DNA from: Rhodoferax ferrireducens
GTDB lineage: Bacteria > Pseudomonadota > Gammaproteobacteria > Burkholderiales > Burkholderiaceae_C
NCBI RefSeq assembly: GCF_003347515.1
Contig: NZ_QEII01000299.1
Span: 62,001 to 126,000, forward strand
Direction: 5' to 3'
Length of the DNA stretch: 64,000 nt
Part shown: in pieces, positions 40,815 through 50,364 of the stretch
Position numbering within the stretch: position 1 is the stretch's first letter
Layout: the number at the start of each line of letters is the position of its first letter
Program-made: the position numbers and the translations under genes
Notes under the pieces: model-generated
What the model was told of the DNA's origin: nothing
Seen by the model: only the letters and a program-made list of their open reading frames with translations
The model's database searches: none

Positions 40815-43196
40815 ATGACGCCATTGATTCCAGATGACTCGCCCGCCAAGCACGCCACCGTGAAAGGAACTTGGGCTCCCGATGCCAGCACACTGAAGCG
40901 CTGGTTGAGTCATACAACCGAATATCACATTCTGTTTCCGGCAATCGCGGTTTTCGTGTTGGCGGTGTTCTGGTGGACGACCCTGGCCCTCATCGAAGTC
41001 GAACACGACGCTGCCCGGCACGCTGCGGCGTCGTCGAGCCGCGAACTGGTCGAGACGTATGAAGCACAGGTCGTACGCGCGTTGCGCGAAATCGATCAGG
41101 CCTTGAAGCTCGTCAAGTATGAATATGAATCCCCCAGAAAGCACGCCGTCCTGCGCGAACTCAAGGCAAAGGCCTTGCTGCCGCCCGACTTGTTGTTCGC
41201 GGTCAGCATTGCCGACGACCTGGGAAATGTTGTGGAGAGCACCCGACCACCTCAGATTCGCAATGTTGCCGATCAGGAATATTTCGCCGTGCAACGTCGG
41301 GCCGATACCATCTGGGTCGGTCGTCCCTGGAAAGATCCGGCTTCAGCGGAATGGCAACTTCAGTTCAGCCGCAGGCTGAATGGGCCCGATGGAAAATTTG
41401 CCGGCATCGTCGTGATCGCTGTCGACGCCGCTTATTTCGTCAGCGGTTATGAGCCCGCCAAACTGGGCGAGCATGGCGTGCTGGGTATCCTCGGCGCCGA
41501 TGGCGTATTCCGCGTCAGGCGCAGCGGAGAGACGGTATCTGCCGGCGATACCGTCAATTACGCAACGGCGGTGCCTGCCGGGGATGCCGAAGACAGCAAA
41601 GTCACGCCCTCCATCAACACCTGGGACGGTGTGCGGCGCTACACCAGCGCGCGCCCACTCTATGATTTTCCCCTGACGGTGATTGTCGGATTGTCGGAAG
41701 ATGAACAGCTTGCCGCCACGCGGCAAAACAGGCATGCCTACCTGTGGCGGGCAGCCGCAGGCAGCGGCCTGGTGGTCCTGATTCTCGCGCTACTGGCCCG
41801 CATGAGTCAGCAACTGGCGCTAAGCCGTCGACGCGCGGTCGAGGAGCAGGTCGCACATGCCGAGCGTGTCGAATATCTTGCCTATCACGATGGCCTCACG
41901 ACCTTGCCCAATCGCAGCCTGTTCAGCAAGCTCTTGGGCCAGAGCATTAACCAGGCGCATCGCTACAAGCGGCAACTGGCAGTGCTGTTTCTCGATCTTG
42001 ACCGCTTCAAACAAATCAACGACACCCTCGGCCACGACGCCGGCGACCAACTGTTGCAGGAAGTCGCGACCAGACTCAAGGCCTGTCTGCGCGATAGCGA
42101 CACCGTCGCCCGGCTGGGCGGCGACGAATTCATTGTCTTGCTGCCGGAACTGGACGAGGAAAAGTACGCAGCGACCGTGGCCCAGAATATCCTTTCCGCT
42201 ATCGCCCGACCATTTGGCCTGCGCGGTGAGGAATTTCGCGTCACGGCAAGTATCGGGATCAGCACCTACCCGCAAGACGGACTGGACGAGCAGACACTGA
42301 CAAAAAATGCCGATGTTGCGATGTACCAGGCGAAAGCGGAAGGTAAAAACAATTTTCAGTTCTATTCCGAGAGACTGAACGTCAACTCGCTCGAACGGCT
42401 TACCCTGGAGTCGGGCTTGCGCCACGCCCTGGAGAGAGACGAGTTTCAGCTTCACTACCAAGTCAAGCGGGATATCCGCAGCGGCCGGATCACGGGCATG
42501 GAAGCGTTGCTGCGTTGGCGGCATCCCGACCTGGGTACGGTGGCGCCCATGCAATTCATCCCGGTCGCCGAGGAAACCGGTTTGATCGTGCCCATCGGCA
42601 AGTGGGTGCTCAGGACCGCCTGTCTGCAAAACATGGTCTGGCAGAATCAGGGTCTGCCCCCTATGAGCATGGCCGTCAATCTGACGGCGCGTCAGTTTCT
42701 CGATGAAAACCTGCTGCGGGATCTGGCGGTGATACTCGCGGACACCGGTATGCAAGCGCATCTGCTGGAGCTGGAAATCACCGAGAGCCTGCTGATGCAC
42801 GAGGTCGAAAAGACTCTGCGGATATTGAGCGGACTCAAGAGCATGGGAATCCGGATAGCCATCGACGACTTTGGCACCGGCTATTCATCACTTGCCGCGC
42901 TCAAGCAATTCCCGCTCGACACCATCAAGATTGATCGCTCCTTCATGTGCGATGTTGCCAGCGTTACCGAAGACAAAAATCTGACCGAGGCGATCATCGC
43001 AATGGGGCGGACGCTGAGCCTGACCGTCGTGGCCCAGGGCGTGGAAACGAGGGAGCAAGCCGAGTATTTGCGCCAGAACGCCTGCGACGAATTCCAGGGC
43101 TTTTATCTCAACGAGCCCGTGCCGGCGGATCAAATTACCGAGTTGCTGCGGAAACAGTCGGGGGTTGCGGACGGCGCACCCATCTTGCCCTCATGA
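40815..43196 (+). CDS. membrane-bound dual GGDEF-EAL cyclic di-GMP enzyme with periplasmic Cache sensor
   Basis: The 793-residue protein has two transmembrane helices (about 36-58 and 309-330) that flank a periplasmic dCache/PDC-like sensor domain (about 60-305). A GGDEF domain follows with an intact active-site motif GGDEF at 435-439 preceded by LDLDRFKQINDTLGHDAGD, and an EAL domain with EAL at 563-565, the conserved NLTARQF and DDFGTGYSSL motifs. Both catalytic motifs look functional, so it may make and break c-di-GMP. It is preceded by a 99-bp gap and stands alone. Confidence 0.93.
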   Translation: MTPLIPDDSPAKHATVKGTWAPDASTLKRWLSHTTEYHILFPAIAVFVLAVFWWTTLALIEVEHDAARHAAASSSRELVETYEAQVVRALREIDQALKLVKYEYESPRKHAVLRELKAKALLPPDLLFAVSIADDLGNVVESTRPPQIRNVADQEYFAVQRRADTIWVGRPWKDPASAEWQLQFSRRLNGPDGKFAGIVVIAVDAAYFVSGYEPAKLGEHGVLGILGADGVFRVRRSGETVSAGDTVNYATAVPAGDAEDSKVTPSINTWDGVRRYTSARPLYDFPLTVIVGLSEDEQLAATRQNRHAYLWRAAAGSGLVVLILALLARMSQQLALSRRRAVEEQVAHAERVEYLAYHDGLTTLPNRSLFSKLLGQSINQAHRYKRQLAVLFLDLDRFKQINDTLGHDAGDQLLQEVATRLKACLRDSDTVARLGGDEFIVLLPELDEEKYAATVAQNILSAIARPFGLRGEEFRVTASIGISTYPQDGLDEQTLTKNADVAMYQAKAEGKNNFQFYSERLNVNSLERLTLESGLRHALERDEFQLHYQVKRDIRSGRITGMEALLRWRHPDLGTVAPMQFIPVAEETGLIVPIGKWVLRTACLQNMVWQNQGLPPMSMAVNLTARQFLDENLLRDLAVILADTGMQAHLLELEITESLLMHEVEKTLRILSGLKSMGIRIAIDDFGTGYSSLAALKQFPLDTIKIDRSFMCDVASVTEDKNLTEAIIAMGRTLSLTVVAQGVETREQAEYLRQNACDEFQGFYLNEPVPADQITELLRKQSGVADGAPILPS

Positions 43197-43202
43197 CGCG
43201 AG

Positions 43203-43217
43203 CGGCGGGCGCCGCCG
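43203..43217. repeat. GC-rich hairpin after the GGDEF-EAL gene
   Basis: CGGCGG and CCGCCG flank GCG, 6 bases after the stop codon. It lacks a U-run, so it is at most a weak or rho-assisted 3' end between convergent genes. Confidence 0.35.
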
Positions 43218-43231
43218 AACTGGATTGACGA

Positions 43232-43672
43232 CTATTGGATTGGCAAGACCTTCACGCTGCCATCCACCAGATTCCTTTCGATATAGCCAATGGTATTGGG
43301 GGTCTCGGCGACGTGTTTCTTCACATCGATACTGTTCGGCACGGCGATCGGGGGCTGGCCCCGGCCGGTGAATATGATCTTCGACCAGTGCGCCTTGAGC
43401 TGCGCGGGGGACTTGCCGGCGAACGTGGTATAGAACTCGTCGCGCGCAGCCGATCCTTCAGCCTGGTCGATCGGCACGGCCAGGCGCCCATCGGGGAAGC
43501 GGCTCGCCTTGCCCAGAAAAATATCCACGACCTGGTTTTTGCTCAGCGTGGCCACCGGACCGTTCGCTGAAACCACCGCCACAACATCGGCAGCGGTCGC
43601 ACTGGCGCACAGACCCAAGGTCAGTCCGATAAGGGTTAATCCGATGGGGCTCATAAAGGGTATGGCTCTCAT
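43232..43672 (-). CDS. small PstS-like phosphate-binding periplasmic protein
   Basis: The 146-residue protein has a signal peptide (ending ASATAADVV) and one PBP-like lobe: VVSANGPVATLSKNQVVDIFLGKASRFPDG, RDEFYTTFAGKSPAQLKAHWSKIIFTGRGQPP and NTIGYIERNLVDG are typical of short PstS-related proteins found beside outer-membrane porins and cyclic-di-GMP proteins. It is half the length of a full binding protein. It overlaps the stop of the porin gene by one base (TGATG), so the two are translated together. Confidence 0.8.
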   Translation of the reverse strand: MRAIPFMSPIGLTLIGLTLGLCASATAADVVAVVSANGPVATLSKNQVVDIFLGKASRFPDGRLAVPIDQAEGSAARDEFYTTFAGKSPAQLKAHWSKIIFTGRGQPPIAVPNSIDVKKHVAETPNTIGYIERNLVDGSVKVLPIQ

Positions 43673-44961
43673 CAGAATACGAAATCAAGGGCGGCGCTGA
43701 ACACATTGACCTTACCGCCCGCTTGAAAATCCGGCTGGCGGTTGATCAAGGTACCCGGTGAGCCGGCGCCGATACGGGTGTGATCGAACTGCACCTTGAG
43801 AGCGCTATTTCTCGCGAAATCCCAACGCGTACCGACGGAAAGGGTGGTCTGAACAGGCGCCGTTTCCAAGAGAGCGTTAAGGCCCGCGTTGAGCCCGGTG
43901 GCAGGTCCCGCCAGAAATGCGGGCAAGGCCGATACCGTCAAACCGGGATCGGATGTGTTGCTCTGCGCCTTGGCTTGGGCGTAAGTGAAATAAGGCGTGA
44001 ACTGCCCCAATCGGTATCCGCCGCTGGCATACCAGGCGGCCCTCTTGCCCAGCACAGAATCGCCCTCGGTCAAGCCCCATTCACCCATCACAAACCAGCT
44101 GCCCGGATCGTACCTTGCGCCTATCCCGATGAAGGTAAAGGGCTTGTTGCTGGCTCCGTATTTGTCCGCCAGAGCGACTCCCTCGGCGCCAAACTGCCTG
44201 AATCCATCAAACAGCGGCTTGTAGGCATCCACAGTCAAATGGGTCTGGTGGTATGTGGCGTGCACGGTCGCGGCGCCGTATTCGCCAGTGTAGGATACGC
44301 CCCAGGTGTCCTTCGCTGTCGCCACGCCGCCGCCAGCCGGGAGTCTGGTTTCACTGTTACCGTAAGAGCCCTGCACGGTATTCGTGAATTCACCAATCTG
44401 TACCCGGTAGCTGGCATCGACGCCGTCATTGTTGCTGACCGGAATCAGGCTATACAACTCGACCGGCGGACGTACCCATGGATTCGCGTAGCTCAGCTTT
44501 CGATAGTCGGAAACCAGGAAGACCGGCAGCACGATCCGACCGACACGGACACTGAAATCTGGCGTGAACTGATATTTGACATTCGCCCACTCGATGGTTG
44601 GCGTGTATGAGTTGTCGTATCGCTGCTCCGAAACGACTTGCACCACGGCAGACATCTGCCGGGTGAAATTGGCAGTGACCTGCGCCCCTATCCGGCTGTC
44701 CACATCGGCACTCCAGGTGTGACTGTAGCCAGCGCCGGTGGGAGCCAAAACAGTGGCTCCGAAGTCAGCCTTGTTCTCGCTCGAATGGACTGCACCCAAT
44801 GTGCCAAACCCGGCGAATGAAAGCATCGGCGTGGCGGCATCCTCTGCGTGAGCGCCGCTGGCATGCAGCGCTATGACCAGCAGGGCAATAGGTGTCAGTT
44901 GGCATGACTTGCCATCAAATGATTTGATACTTGCTCCAGGATCGGATGAATGCGGCGCCAC
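43672..44961 (-). CDS. outer-membrane beta-barrel porin-like protein
   Basis: The 429-residue product has a signal peptide (hydrophobic core, ending GAHAEDA) that is preceded by an N-terminal extension of about 20 residues, so the true start may be further in. The mature protein is beta-rich with many alternating hydrophobic strands (YSHTWSADVDSRIGAQVTANFTRQMSAVVQVV), a conserved RVGRIVLPVFLVSDYRKLSYANPWVRPPVELYS segment and a C-terminal ALDFVF. It belongs with the downstream PstS-like protein and is typical of DUF-type barrels near phosphate or c-di-GMP genes. Confidence 0.75.
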   Translation of the reverse strand: MAPHSSDPGASIKSFDGKSCQLTPIALLVIALHASGAHAEDAATPMLSFAGFGTLGAVHSSENKADFGATVLAPTGAGYSHTWSADVDSRIGAQVTANFTRQMSAVVQVVSEQRYDNSYTPTIEWANVKYQFTPDFSVRVGRIVLPVFLVSDYRKLSYANPWVRPPVELYSLIPVSNNDGVDASYRVQIGEFTNTVQGSYGNSETRLPAGGGVATAKDTWGVSYTGEYGAATVHATYHQTHLTVDAYKPLFDGFRQFGAEGVALADKYGASNKPFTFIGIGARYDPGSWFVMGEWGLTEGDSVLGKRAAWYASGGYRLGQFTPYFTYAQAKAQSNTSDPGLTVSALPAFLAGPATGLNAGLNALLETAPVQTTLSVGTRWDFARNSALKVQFDHTRIGAGSPGTLINRQPDFQAGGKVNVFSAALDFVF

Positions 44962-45066
44962 CCCACGGGTTCAACGGCTTTGGGATTACTGAAATTGTTC
45001 TGAAATGTAACTCACACTGTAAGGGACAAACGCCGCGATTACCCTGACAACGGACACCCCGGCTCG

Positions 45067-46200
45067 TTATGCCTTGATTTCTTTGGCGCTGATCTGGTAC
45101 TTGAAGTCGTCCGGCGCATAGGAGTCGAGCCGGCCGGCGTCGTTTTCGGCCGTGGGGTACATGAAGAAGCCCAGTTTGGGGCCTTTGGCATGCGGCAGGT
45201 TCACGTCGTGCGCATTGTTGTAGGCCATCCAGTTGCCTTCCCAGCCCCCAAACAAGGCCTTGTTGACCGGCGCCACGACGGCGTTTTTCGTGGTCTTGAT
45301 CCACTCCGGCGTTTCCAGGCGCATGACCTTGGCCACGTCGGCGGGGTCCATGGCCACCCAGCCCTGGCCCTTGAGGAAGACCTCGGCGCGGCAGTGCTGC
45401 GCGCCCTTGAGACTGACCGGGTTGCCACTCAATTCCCGGTAGCCAAAAGCACTCGGGGCCACGCGCAGGCCGTACACATCGCGGGCAGGCAAGCCGACTG
45501 AGCGGCACATGCCGACAAACAAGGCGTTCAAGTCAGCACACTTGCCGCCCAGGTTGCCAGTCTCCAGCATGGTCTTGATATCGCCTTCGCCGCAACCGCG
45601 CACTTTGGGCTCGCGGTAGGTATTGGCCACGATCCAGTCGTAGATTTTTTGCGCTTTTTCCACATCGGTGCTGGCGCCGCGAATGGCGTCCGTGGCGGTC
45701 TTGCGCACGATGCCGTCGGTGGGCAGCAGGCTGGTGGGCTGGGTCCAGTACTTGAGCGTGGCCGCGTCCTCGGAAATGTTGTGCCCGGCAGTCCAGTCCA
45801 CCGCCCGGTTCTGGGTCTGGACGCGGCTGGTCAGCTCGACAAAGGGCTTGGCCTCGCTCTCGGCAAACTCGACGTAAAGCATGCGCGCGCCATACTGGTT
45901 GTCGTCGGTCAGCTCGGTCTTGCCGTTGCTGGAGAAGCTGCTTTCCAGGGATTTTTGCCAGTCGGTGTTGACCGACGGAATGGGCAGCCAGACGCGGGTG
46001 ACGCCCTGCGGTTTAACAATGTCCACCCGCGTGGTGACCTCGAAGGTGCGCCAGTTGCCCGGTTGAGGCGTGAACTGGCGTTCGGTCGGCGCCGTACCCT
46101 GCGCAAAATTGATAGCGGGTAGCGCAGAAGATACGCCGGCTACAGCCGTATTTCTTATAAATTGGCGACGAGCGAGGGCGTGGACGTGGACGGTGGTCAT
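45067..46200 (-). CDS. exported transglutaminase-like protein
   Basis: From the ATG at 46200 the protein has 377 residues, starting MTTVHVHALARRQFIRNTAVAG; the RRQFIRN segment suggests a Tat signal. The transglutaminase-core domain (about 185-285) contains the triad: Cys221 in GGKCADLNALFVGMCRSVGLPARDVYGL, histidine in QHCRAEVFLKGQGW and aspartate in DPADV. Such exported enzymes usually cleave or cross-link peptides. Repeat copy I encodes part of the signal region. It is a minus-strand neighbour of the ethanolamine regulator gene, with 127 bases between them. Confidence 0.85.
   Translation of the reverse strand: MTTVHVHALARRQFIRNTAVAGVSSALPAINFAQGTAPTERQFTPQPGNWRTFEVTTRVDIVKPQGVTRVWLPIPSVNTDWQKSLESSFSSNGKTELTDDNQYGARMLYVEFAESEAKPFVELTSRVQTQNRAVDWTAGHNISEDAATLKYWTQPTSLLPTDGIVRKTATDAIRGASTDVEKAQKIYDWIVANTYREPKVRGCGEGDIKTMLETGNLGGKCADLNALFVGMCRSVGLPARDVYGLRVAPSAFGYRELSGNPVSLKGAQHCRAEVFLKGQGWVAMDPADVAKVMRLETPEWIKTTKNAVVAPVNKALFGGWEGNWMAYNNAHDVNLPHAKGPKLGFFMYPTAENDAGRLDSYAPDDFKYQISAKEIKA
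46107..46152 (-). repeat. dispersed ~55-bp repeat, copy I, inside the transglutaminase gene
   Basis: The plus-strand text ATTGATAGCGGGTAGCGC... and ATACGCCGGCTACAGCC aligns with the family blocks ATAGCTGCTTGCGC and GGGCTAGAGGCC. The matching positions are spaced the same way. Here the copy encodes part of the signal peptide and mature start, and it is the most diverged one I list. Confidence 0.45.
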
Positions 46201-46327
46201 GAAGAGAACTCCGGAAAAGTGGTGAAAACGGGCGCCATCGGCGTAGGTCAAGATACCCCGAACTGGCTCTGGCGAACGCGGGCAAGCCCGGTTCGGCGGG
46301 TCAATTATCGCTGCGGGCCCCAGCGTA

Positions 46328-47362
46328 TCAATGCGTGCGCTGGCGCAAGGATTCAGACGGACTCTGTCCAAAAAGCTTGCGGTAATCGCTGGAGAACTGG
46401 CTGAAATGCCAGAAACCCCAGTCGGCCGCCACATCCTGAACCGTGCGCGAAGCAGACGAACTTTCACGCAAATGGCGACGCGCGCCGTTGAGGCGGATGA
46501 TGCGCAGGTACTGCATCGGGCTGATGCCCAGCACGTCCTCGAAACAATACTGCAGGGTTCGGCGGCTGACGTACAGGCGCTCGCACAGGTCGGGCACGGT
46601 GGTGACCTGATCGCTGTGTCCCAGCACATGGTCACGCACCTGCGCCACGATGCGCTGGCGCCGCATGAAGCTGCTGCTGACCGCCGTGTCCACCTCGCTG
46701 GTGTCCAGCATGGACAGCAGGGCCATCATGACGGTTTGCTGCGCATACGCCACGCTGGCCACTGGTTTCGGGCCACCCTCCCCCTCGTCTTGTGAGATCA
46801 GGTGGGCCAGCGTCTGCAGGCAGGCCTGCCTGGCAGGCTCGGCCACATGCAGCACTTCCGCACCGGCCAGTTGATCCCAGTCAATCCGGCAGCCCGTCTG
46901 GCTGGCGGCGGTTACCAGGGCATCGCGCTGTATCACCATGCCGTAGATCGCGTAATCGGCCGGGGTGAGCAACTCAAACCCGCAGTTACCCGGACGCACC
47001 ATGATCGTGTCCGCGTCGCCCAGGCGGCCGTTGATGCGGGCATCCATCCCGCCCTGCACGCAGGTTTTTCCGACCTTGCCCTGTACGCCAAACCAGAACG
47101 CATCGGGCCAGACACGGCAGGACTGGCGCACCGCCTGGCTGGTGTGTTCCAGGAACACTTGCATCTGCGGCAATTGCAACTCCGTCAATACGCCGTGAAA
47201 CGGGCCACGCGTGATCTGGTCGTAGCTCTGCTCCCACGCGGTCAGGTTGCGCGCATGGTCGTCGGCATCATGGGCCGCCACGGTTCGAATTTGGTGCAGG
47301 CCGCCCAAGGGTGGCGCGGCCGGCGCCCTCTCATTGGGCTGAGAATTTGAGGCAAAGGGCAT
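46328..47362 (-). CDS. AraC family transcriptional regulator, EutR-like
   Basis: The ATG at 47362 follows GGAGG by 6 bases and gives 344 residues; the upstream extension to 47425 is rejected. The N-terminal half is an unassigned sensing domain, and the C-terminal 90 residues are an AraC helix-turn-helix pair (VPDLCERLYVSRRTLQYCFEDVLGISPMQYLRIIRLNGARRHL, then VQDVAADWGFWHFSQFSSDYRKLFGQSPSESL). It is divergent from the ethanolamine permease-EutB-EutC genes across 181 bp, as EutR-type activators of ethanolamine catabolism are. Confidence 0.9.
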   Translation of the reverse strand: MPFASNSQPNERAPAAPPLGGLHQIRTVAAHDADDHARNLTAWEQSYDQITRGPFHGVLTELQLPQMQVFLEHTSQAVRQSCRVWPDAFWFGVQGKVGKTCVQGGMDARINGRLGDADTIMVRPGNCGFELLTPADYAIYGMVIQRDALVTAASQTGCRIDWDQLAGAEVLHVAEPARQACLQTLAHLISQDEGEGGPKPVASVAYAQQTVMMALLSMLDTSEVDTAVSSSFMRRQRIVAQVRDHVLGHSDQVTTVPDLCERLYVSRRTLQYCFEDVLGISPMQYLRIIRLNGARRHLRESSSASRTVQDVAADWGFWHFSQFSSDYRKLFGQSPSESLRQRTH

Positions 47363-47543
47363 GAGGCACCTCCTTCCAGGCGAAAACCGGCATCCGGTTG
47401 GACAGACGGGCTCACGATTAAGCACAACTCATGCCGTGCATGCAACTCAAAAACGCAAGGTAAAAGTTTGCCGAAATTCGATAACGCCAAAAAACCAGGC
47501 TGACTACATTGAATGGGTTGTTGAACAGAAAAGGAAAACTCCG

Positions 47544-48935
47544 ATGAATCCAAATACGCATTCACACGGCACACATGTGCTCAAGCCGGTCCTCGGCACC
47601 CTGCAACTGTGGGGTATCGCCGTCGGGCTGGTGATCTCCGGCGAATATTTCGGTTGGAGCTATGGCTGGGCCTCCGCCGGCACGTTGGGCTTCACCGTCA
47701 CCTCGCTCTTCATTGCGGCGATGTACGCCACTTTCATTTTCAGCTTCACCGAACTGACCACCTCCATCCCGCATGCAGGCGGACCGTTCGCCTACAGCAA
47801 GCGCGCTTTCGGCCCCACGGGCGGCTACCTGGCCGGCGCGGCGACCTTGATTGAATTTGTGTTCGCGCCACCCGCCATCTCGCTCGCCATTGGCGCCTAC
47901 CTGAACGTGCAATTCCCGTCCCTGGACCCCAAGACGGCCGCCCTGGGTGCGTATCTCGTGTTCATGACGCTCAACATTGTGGGCGTGCAGATCGCGGCCA
48001 CGTTTGAGCTGGCCGTGACCTTGCTGGCCATCTTTGAGTTGCTGGTGTTCATGGGCGTGGTGGCGCCCGGCTTCTCGCTCGTCAACTTCACCAAAGGCGG
48101 CTGGTCGGGCGCGGACAGTTTCAGCCTGGCCTCGGTTCCCGGCATGTTTGCCGCGATCCCGTTTGCCATCTGGTTCTTCCTGGCCATCGAAGGTGTGGCC
48201 ATGGCGGCCGAAGAGGCCAAAGACCCGAAGCGCTCCATTCCCATCGCCTACATCACGGGCATCCTGACGCTGGTGGTGCTGGCCATCGGCGTGATGGTGT
48301 TCGCCGGTGGCGCGGGTGACTGGACCAAACTCTCCAACATCAACGACCCGCTGCCGCAAGCCATGAAACTGATCGTGGGCGAGAACAGCGGCTGGCTGCA
48401 CATGCTGGTCTGGCTCGGCCTGTTCGGCCTGGTGGCGTCCTTTCACGGCATCATCCTCGGCTATTCACGCCAGATTTTTGCCTTGTCGCGCGAAGCCTAT
48501 CTGCCCTCTTATTTCGCCAAGCTGCATCCACGCTTCAAGACCCCGCACCGCGCCATCCTGGCCGGGGGGGCGATCGGTATCGCCGCCATTTACAGCGATG
48601 AACTGATCAAGATCGGCGGCCAGACCCTGACGGCCAACATCGTCACCATGTCGGTGTTTGGCGCCATCCTGATGTACATCATCAGCATGCTCAGCCTGTT
48701 CCAGTTGCGCCGCACCGAGCCGAACATGGTGCGCCCGTTCCGGGCACCGTTCTATCCCTACTTTCCGGCCTTTGCGCTGTTGGGCGCTTGCGTGTGCATG
48801 GTGACCATGATTTATTACAACCCCCTGGTCTTTGGCCTCTTCGTGGCGTTCATGGCCTTGGGCTATGGCTACTTTCTGTTGACCGGTCACCATCGAAGCA
48901 GGGCAATAGCTGCTATCGTCCCGGATTTGACCTGA
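47544..48935 (+). CDS. eat: ethanolamine permease (APC superfamily)
   Basis: The ATG at 47544 gives 463 residues; the upstream frame from 47361 overlaps the promoter region. The protein opens MNPNTHSHGTHVLKPVLGTLQLWGIAVGLVISGEYFGWSYGW, a signature of the Eat permease family, and has about twelve hydrophobic helices with TELTTSIPHAGGPFAYSKRAFG conserved. It carries ethanolamine into the cell for EutBC. The frame ends 7 bases before the eutB start, so the genes are coupled. Confidence 0.9.
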   Translation: MNPNTHSHGTHVLKPVLGTLQLWGIAVGLVISGEYFGWSYGWASAGTLGFTVTSLFIAAMYATFIFSFTELTTSIPHAGGPFAYSKRAFGPTGGYLAGAATLIEFVFAPPAISLAIGAYLNVQFPSLDPKTAALGAYLVFMTLNIVGVQIAATFELAVTLLAIFELLVFMGVVAPGFSLVNFTKGGWSGADSFSLASVPGMFAAIPFAIWFFLAIEGVAMAAEEAKDPKRSIPIAYITGILTLVVLAIGVMVFAGGAGDWTKLSNINDPLPQAMKLIVGENSGWLHMLVWLGLFGLVASFHGIILGYSRQIFALSREAYLPSYFAKLHPRFKTPHRAILAGGAIGIAAIYSDELIKIGGQTLTANIVTMSVFGAILMYIISMLSLFQLRRTEPNMVRPFRAPFYPYFPAFALLGACVCMVTMIYYNPLVFGLFVAFMALGYGYFLLTGHHRSRAIAAIVPDLT

Positions 48936-48942
48936 ACGCATC

Positions 48943-50340
48943 GTGCAACGCCATCAGTACACCCATACCGTCGGACCCAAGACTTACGGCTTTCGCGACC
49001 TGAAAGAGCTGATGGCCAAGGCCACACCGGAACGCTCCGGCGACTTGCTGGCGGGTGTGGCCGCGCGCAGTGCAGAAGAACGCGCCGTGGCGCAGATGGC
49101 ACTGGCCGAGTTGCCGCTGGCGACCTTCCTGAACGAAGTCCTGATTCCGTATGAAGAAGACGAAATCACGCGGCTGATCATCGACAGCCACGACGCCGCC
49201 GCGTTTGCGCCAGTCAGCCACCTGACAGTGGGCGACTTTCGCAACTGGTTGCTCGGCGACGAGGTGGACAGCGCCGTGCTGGCCGCCCTGGCCCCCGGCA
49301 TCACGCCGGAAATGGCGGCCGCCGTGAGCAAGATCATGCGCAACCAGGACCTGATCCTGGTGGCCAAAAAATGCCGCGTGGTCACGCAGTTTCGCAACAC
49401 CATCGGCCTTGCTGGCCGACTGTCCACCCGGCTGCAGCCGAATCACCCGACCGATGACGCCACCGGCATCGCCGCCAGCCTGCTGGACGGCTTGCTGTAT
49501 GGCAGCGGCGATGCGGTGATTGGCATCAACCCGGCTACCGACAACGTGGCCCAGGTCATCAAGCTGGTGACGATGATGAACGACATCATCAGCCAGTACG
49601 AGATCCCGACCCAGTCCTGCGTGCTGACGCATGTGACCAACACGATGGAGGCCATCAACCGGGGGGCGCCGGTGGATCTGGTGTTCCAGTCGGTCGGCGG
49701 CACCGAAGCCACCAACCGCAGCTTCGGCGTCAGCCTGGCGTTGCTGGGCGAGGCACGCAGCGCGGCCCTCTCCTTGCATCGCGGCACGGTCGGCGACAAC
49801 GTGATGTATTTCGAGACCGGGCAAGGCAGTGCGCTGTCGGCCAATGCGCACCACGGGCTGGACCAGCAAACCTGCGAGGCGCGGGCCTACGCGGTGGCGC
49901 GGCGCTTCAAGCCACTGCTGGTCAATACGGTGGTCGGCTTCATCGGCCCCGAATACCTGTTTGACGGCAAACAAATCATCCGCGCCGGGCTGGAGGACCA
50001 TTTCTGCGCCAAGCTGCTGGGCCTGCCGATGGGCTGCGACGTCTGCTACACCAACCACGCCGAGGCCGACCAGAACGACATGGACGTGCTGCTGACCCTG
50101 CTCGGCGTGGCCGGCTGCAGCTTTGTGATGGGCATTCCGGGCTCGGACGACATCATGCTCAATTACCAGACCACCTCTTTTCACGACGCTCTGTATGCGC
50201 GCCGGGTGTTGGGATTGAAGCCCGCGCCGGAGTTCGAGACCTGGCTGCAGAAAATGCAGATCTTCAGCCGCGACGAGCAGTTCCGGCTGCACCCCGCCTT
50301 GCCGCCGGCTTTTCAGAAAGCCCTGCTGCGCCTGCCTTAG
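48943..50340 (+). CDS. eutB: ethanolamine ammonia-lyase large subunit
   Basis: EutB with EutC cleaves ethanolamine into acetaldehyde and ammonia, using adenosylcobalamin. The GTG-started protein of 465 residues (453 in E. coli) has YGFRDLKELMAKATPERSGDLLAGV at the N-terminus, SCVLTHVTNTMEAI, VFQSVGGTEATNRSFGVSLALLGEA, and NANHHGLDQQTCEARAYAV-like segments in the TIM barrel. It starts 7 bases after the permease stop and ends 24 bases before eutC. An ammonia-lyase reactivase (EutA) is not seen. Confidence 0.95.
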   Translation: MQRHQYTHTVGPKTYGFRDLKELMAKATPERSGDLLAGVAARSAEERAVAQMALAELPLATFLNEVLIPYEEDEITRLIIDSHDAAAFAPVSHLTVGDFRNWLLGDEVDSAVLAALAPGITPEMAAAVSKIMRNQDLILVAKKCRVVTQFRNTIGLAGRLSTRLQPNHPTDDATGIAASLLDGLLYGSGDAVIGINPATDNVAQVIKLVTMMNDIISQYEIPTQSCVLTHVTNTMEAINRGAPVDLVFQSVGGTEATNRSFGVSLALLGEARSAALSLHRGTVGDNVMYFETGQGSALSANAHHGLDQQTCEARAYAVARRFKPLLVNTVVGFIGPEYLFDGKQIIRAGLEDHFCAKLLGLPMGCDVCYTNHAEADQNDMDVLLTLLGVAGCSFVMGIPGSDDIMLNYQTTSFHDALYARRVLGLKPAPEFETWLQKMQIFSRDEQFRLHPALPPAFQKALLRLP

Positions 50341-50364
50341 CTTGCACGTCAACGCCCACCTGCC

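Noticed and set aside
48895..48935. Repeat-like CAATAGCTGCTATC at the end of the ethanolamine permease gene
   Set aside because: Only a short part of the left block matches, with no right block, so chance is likely.
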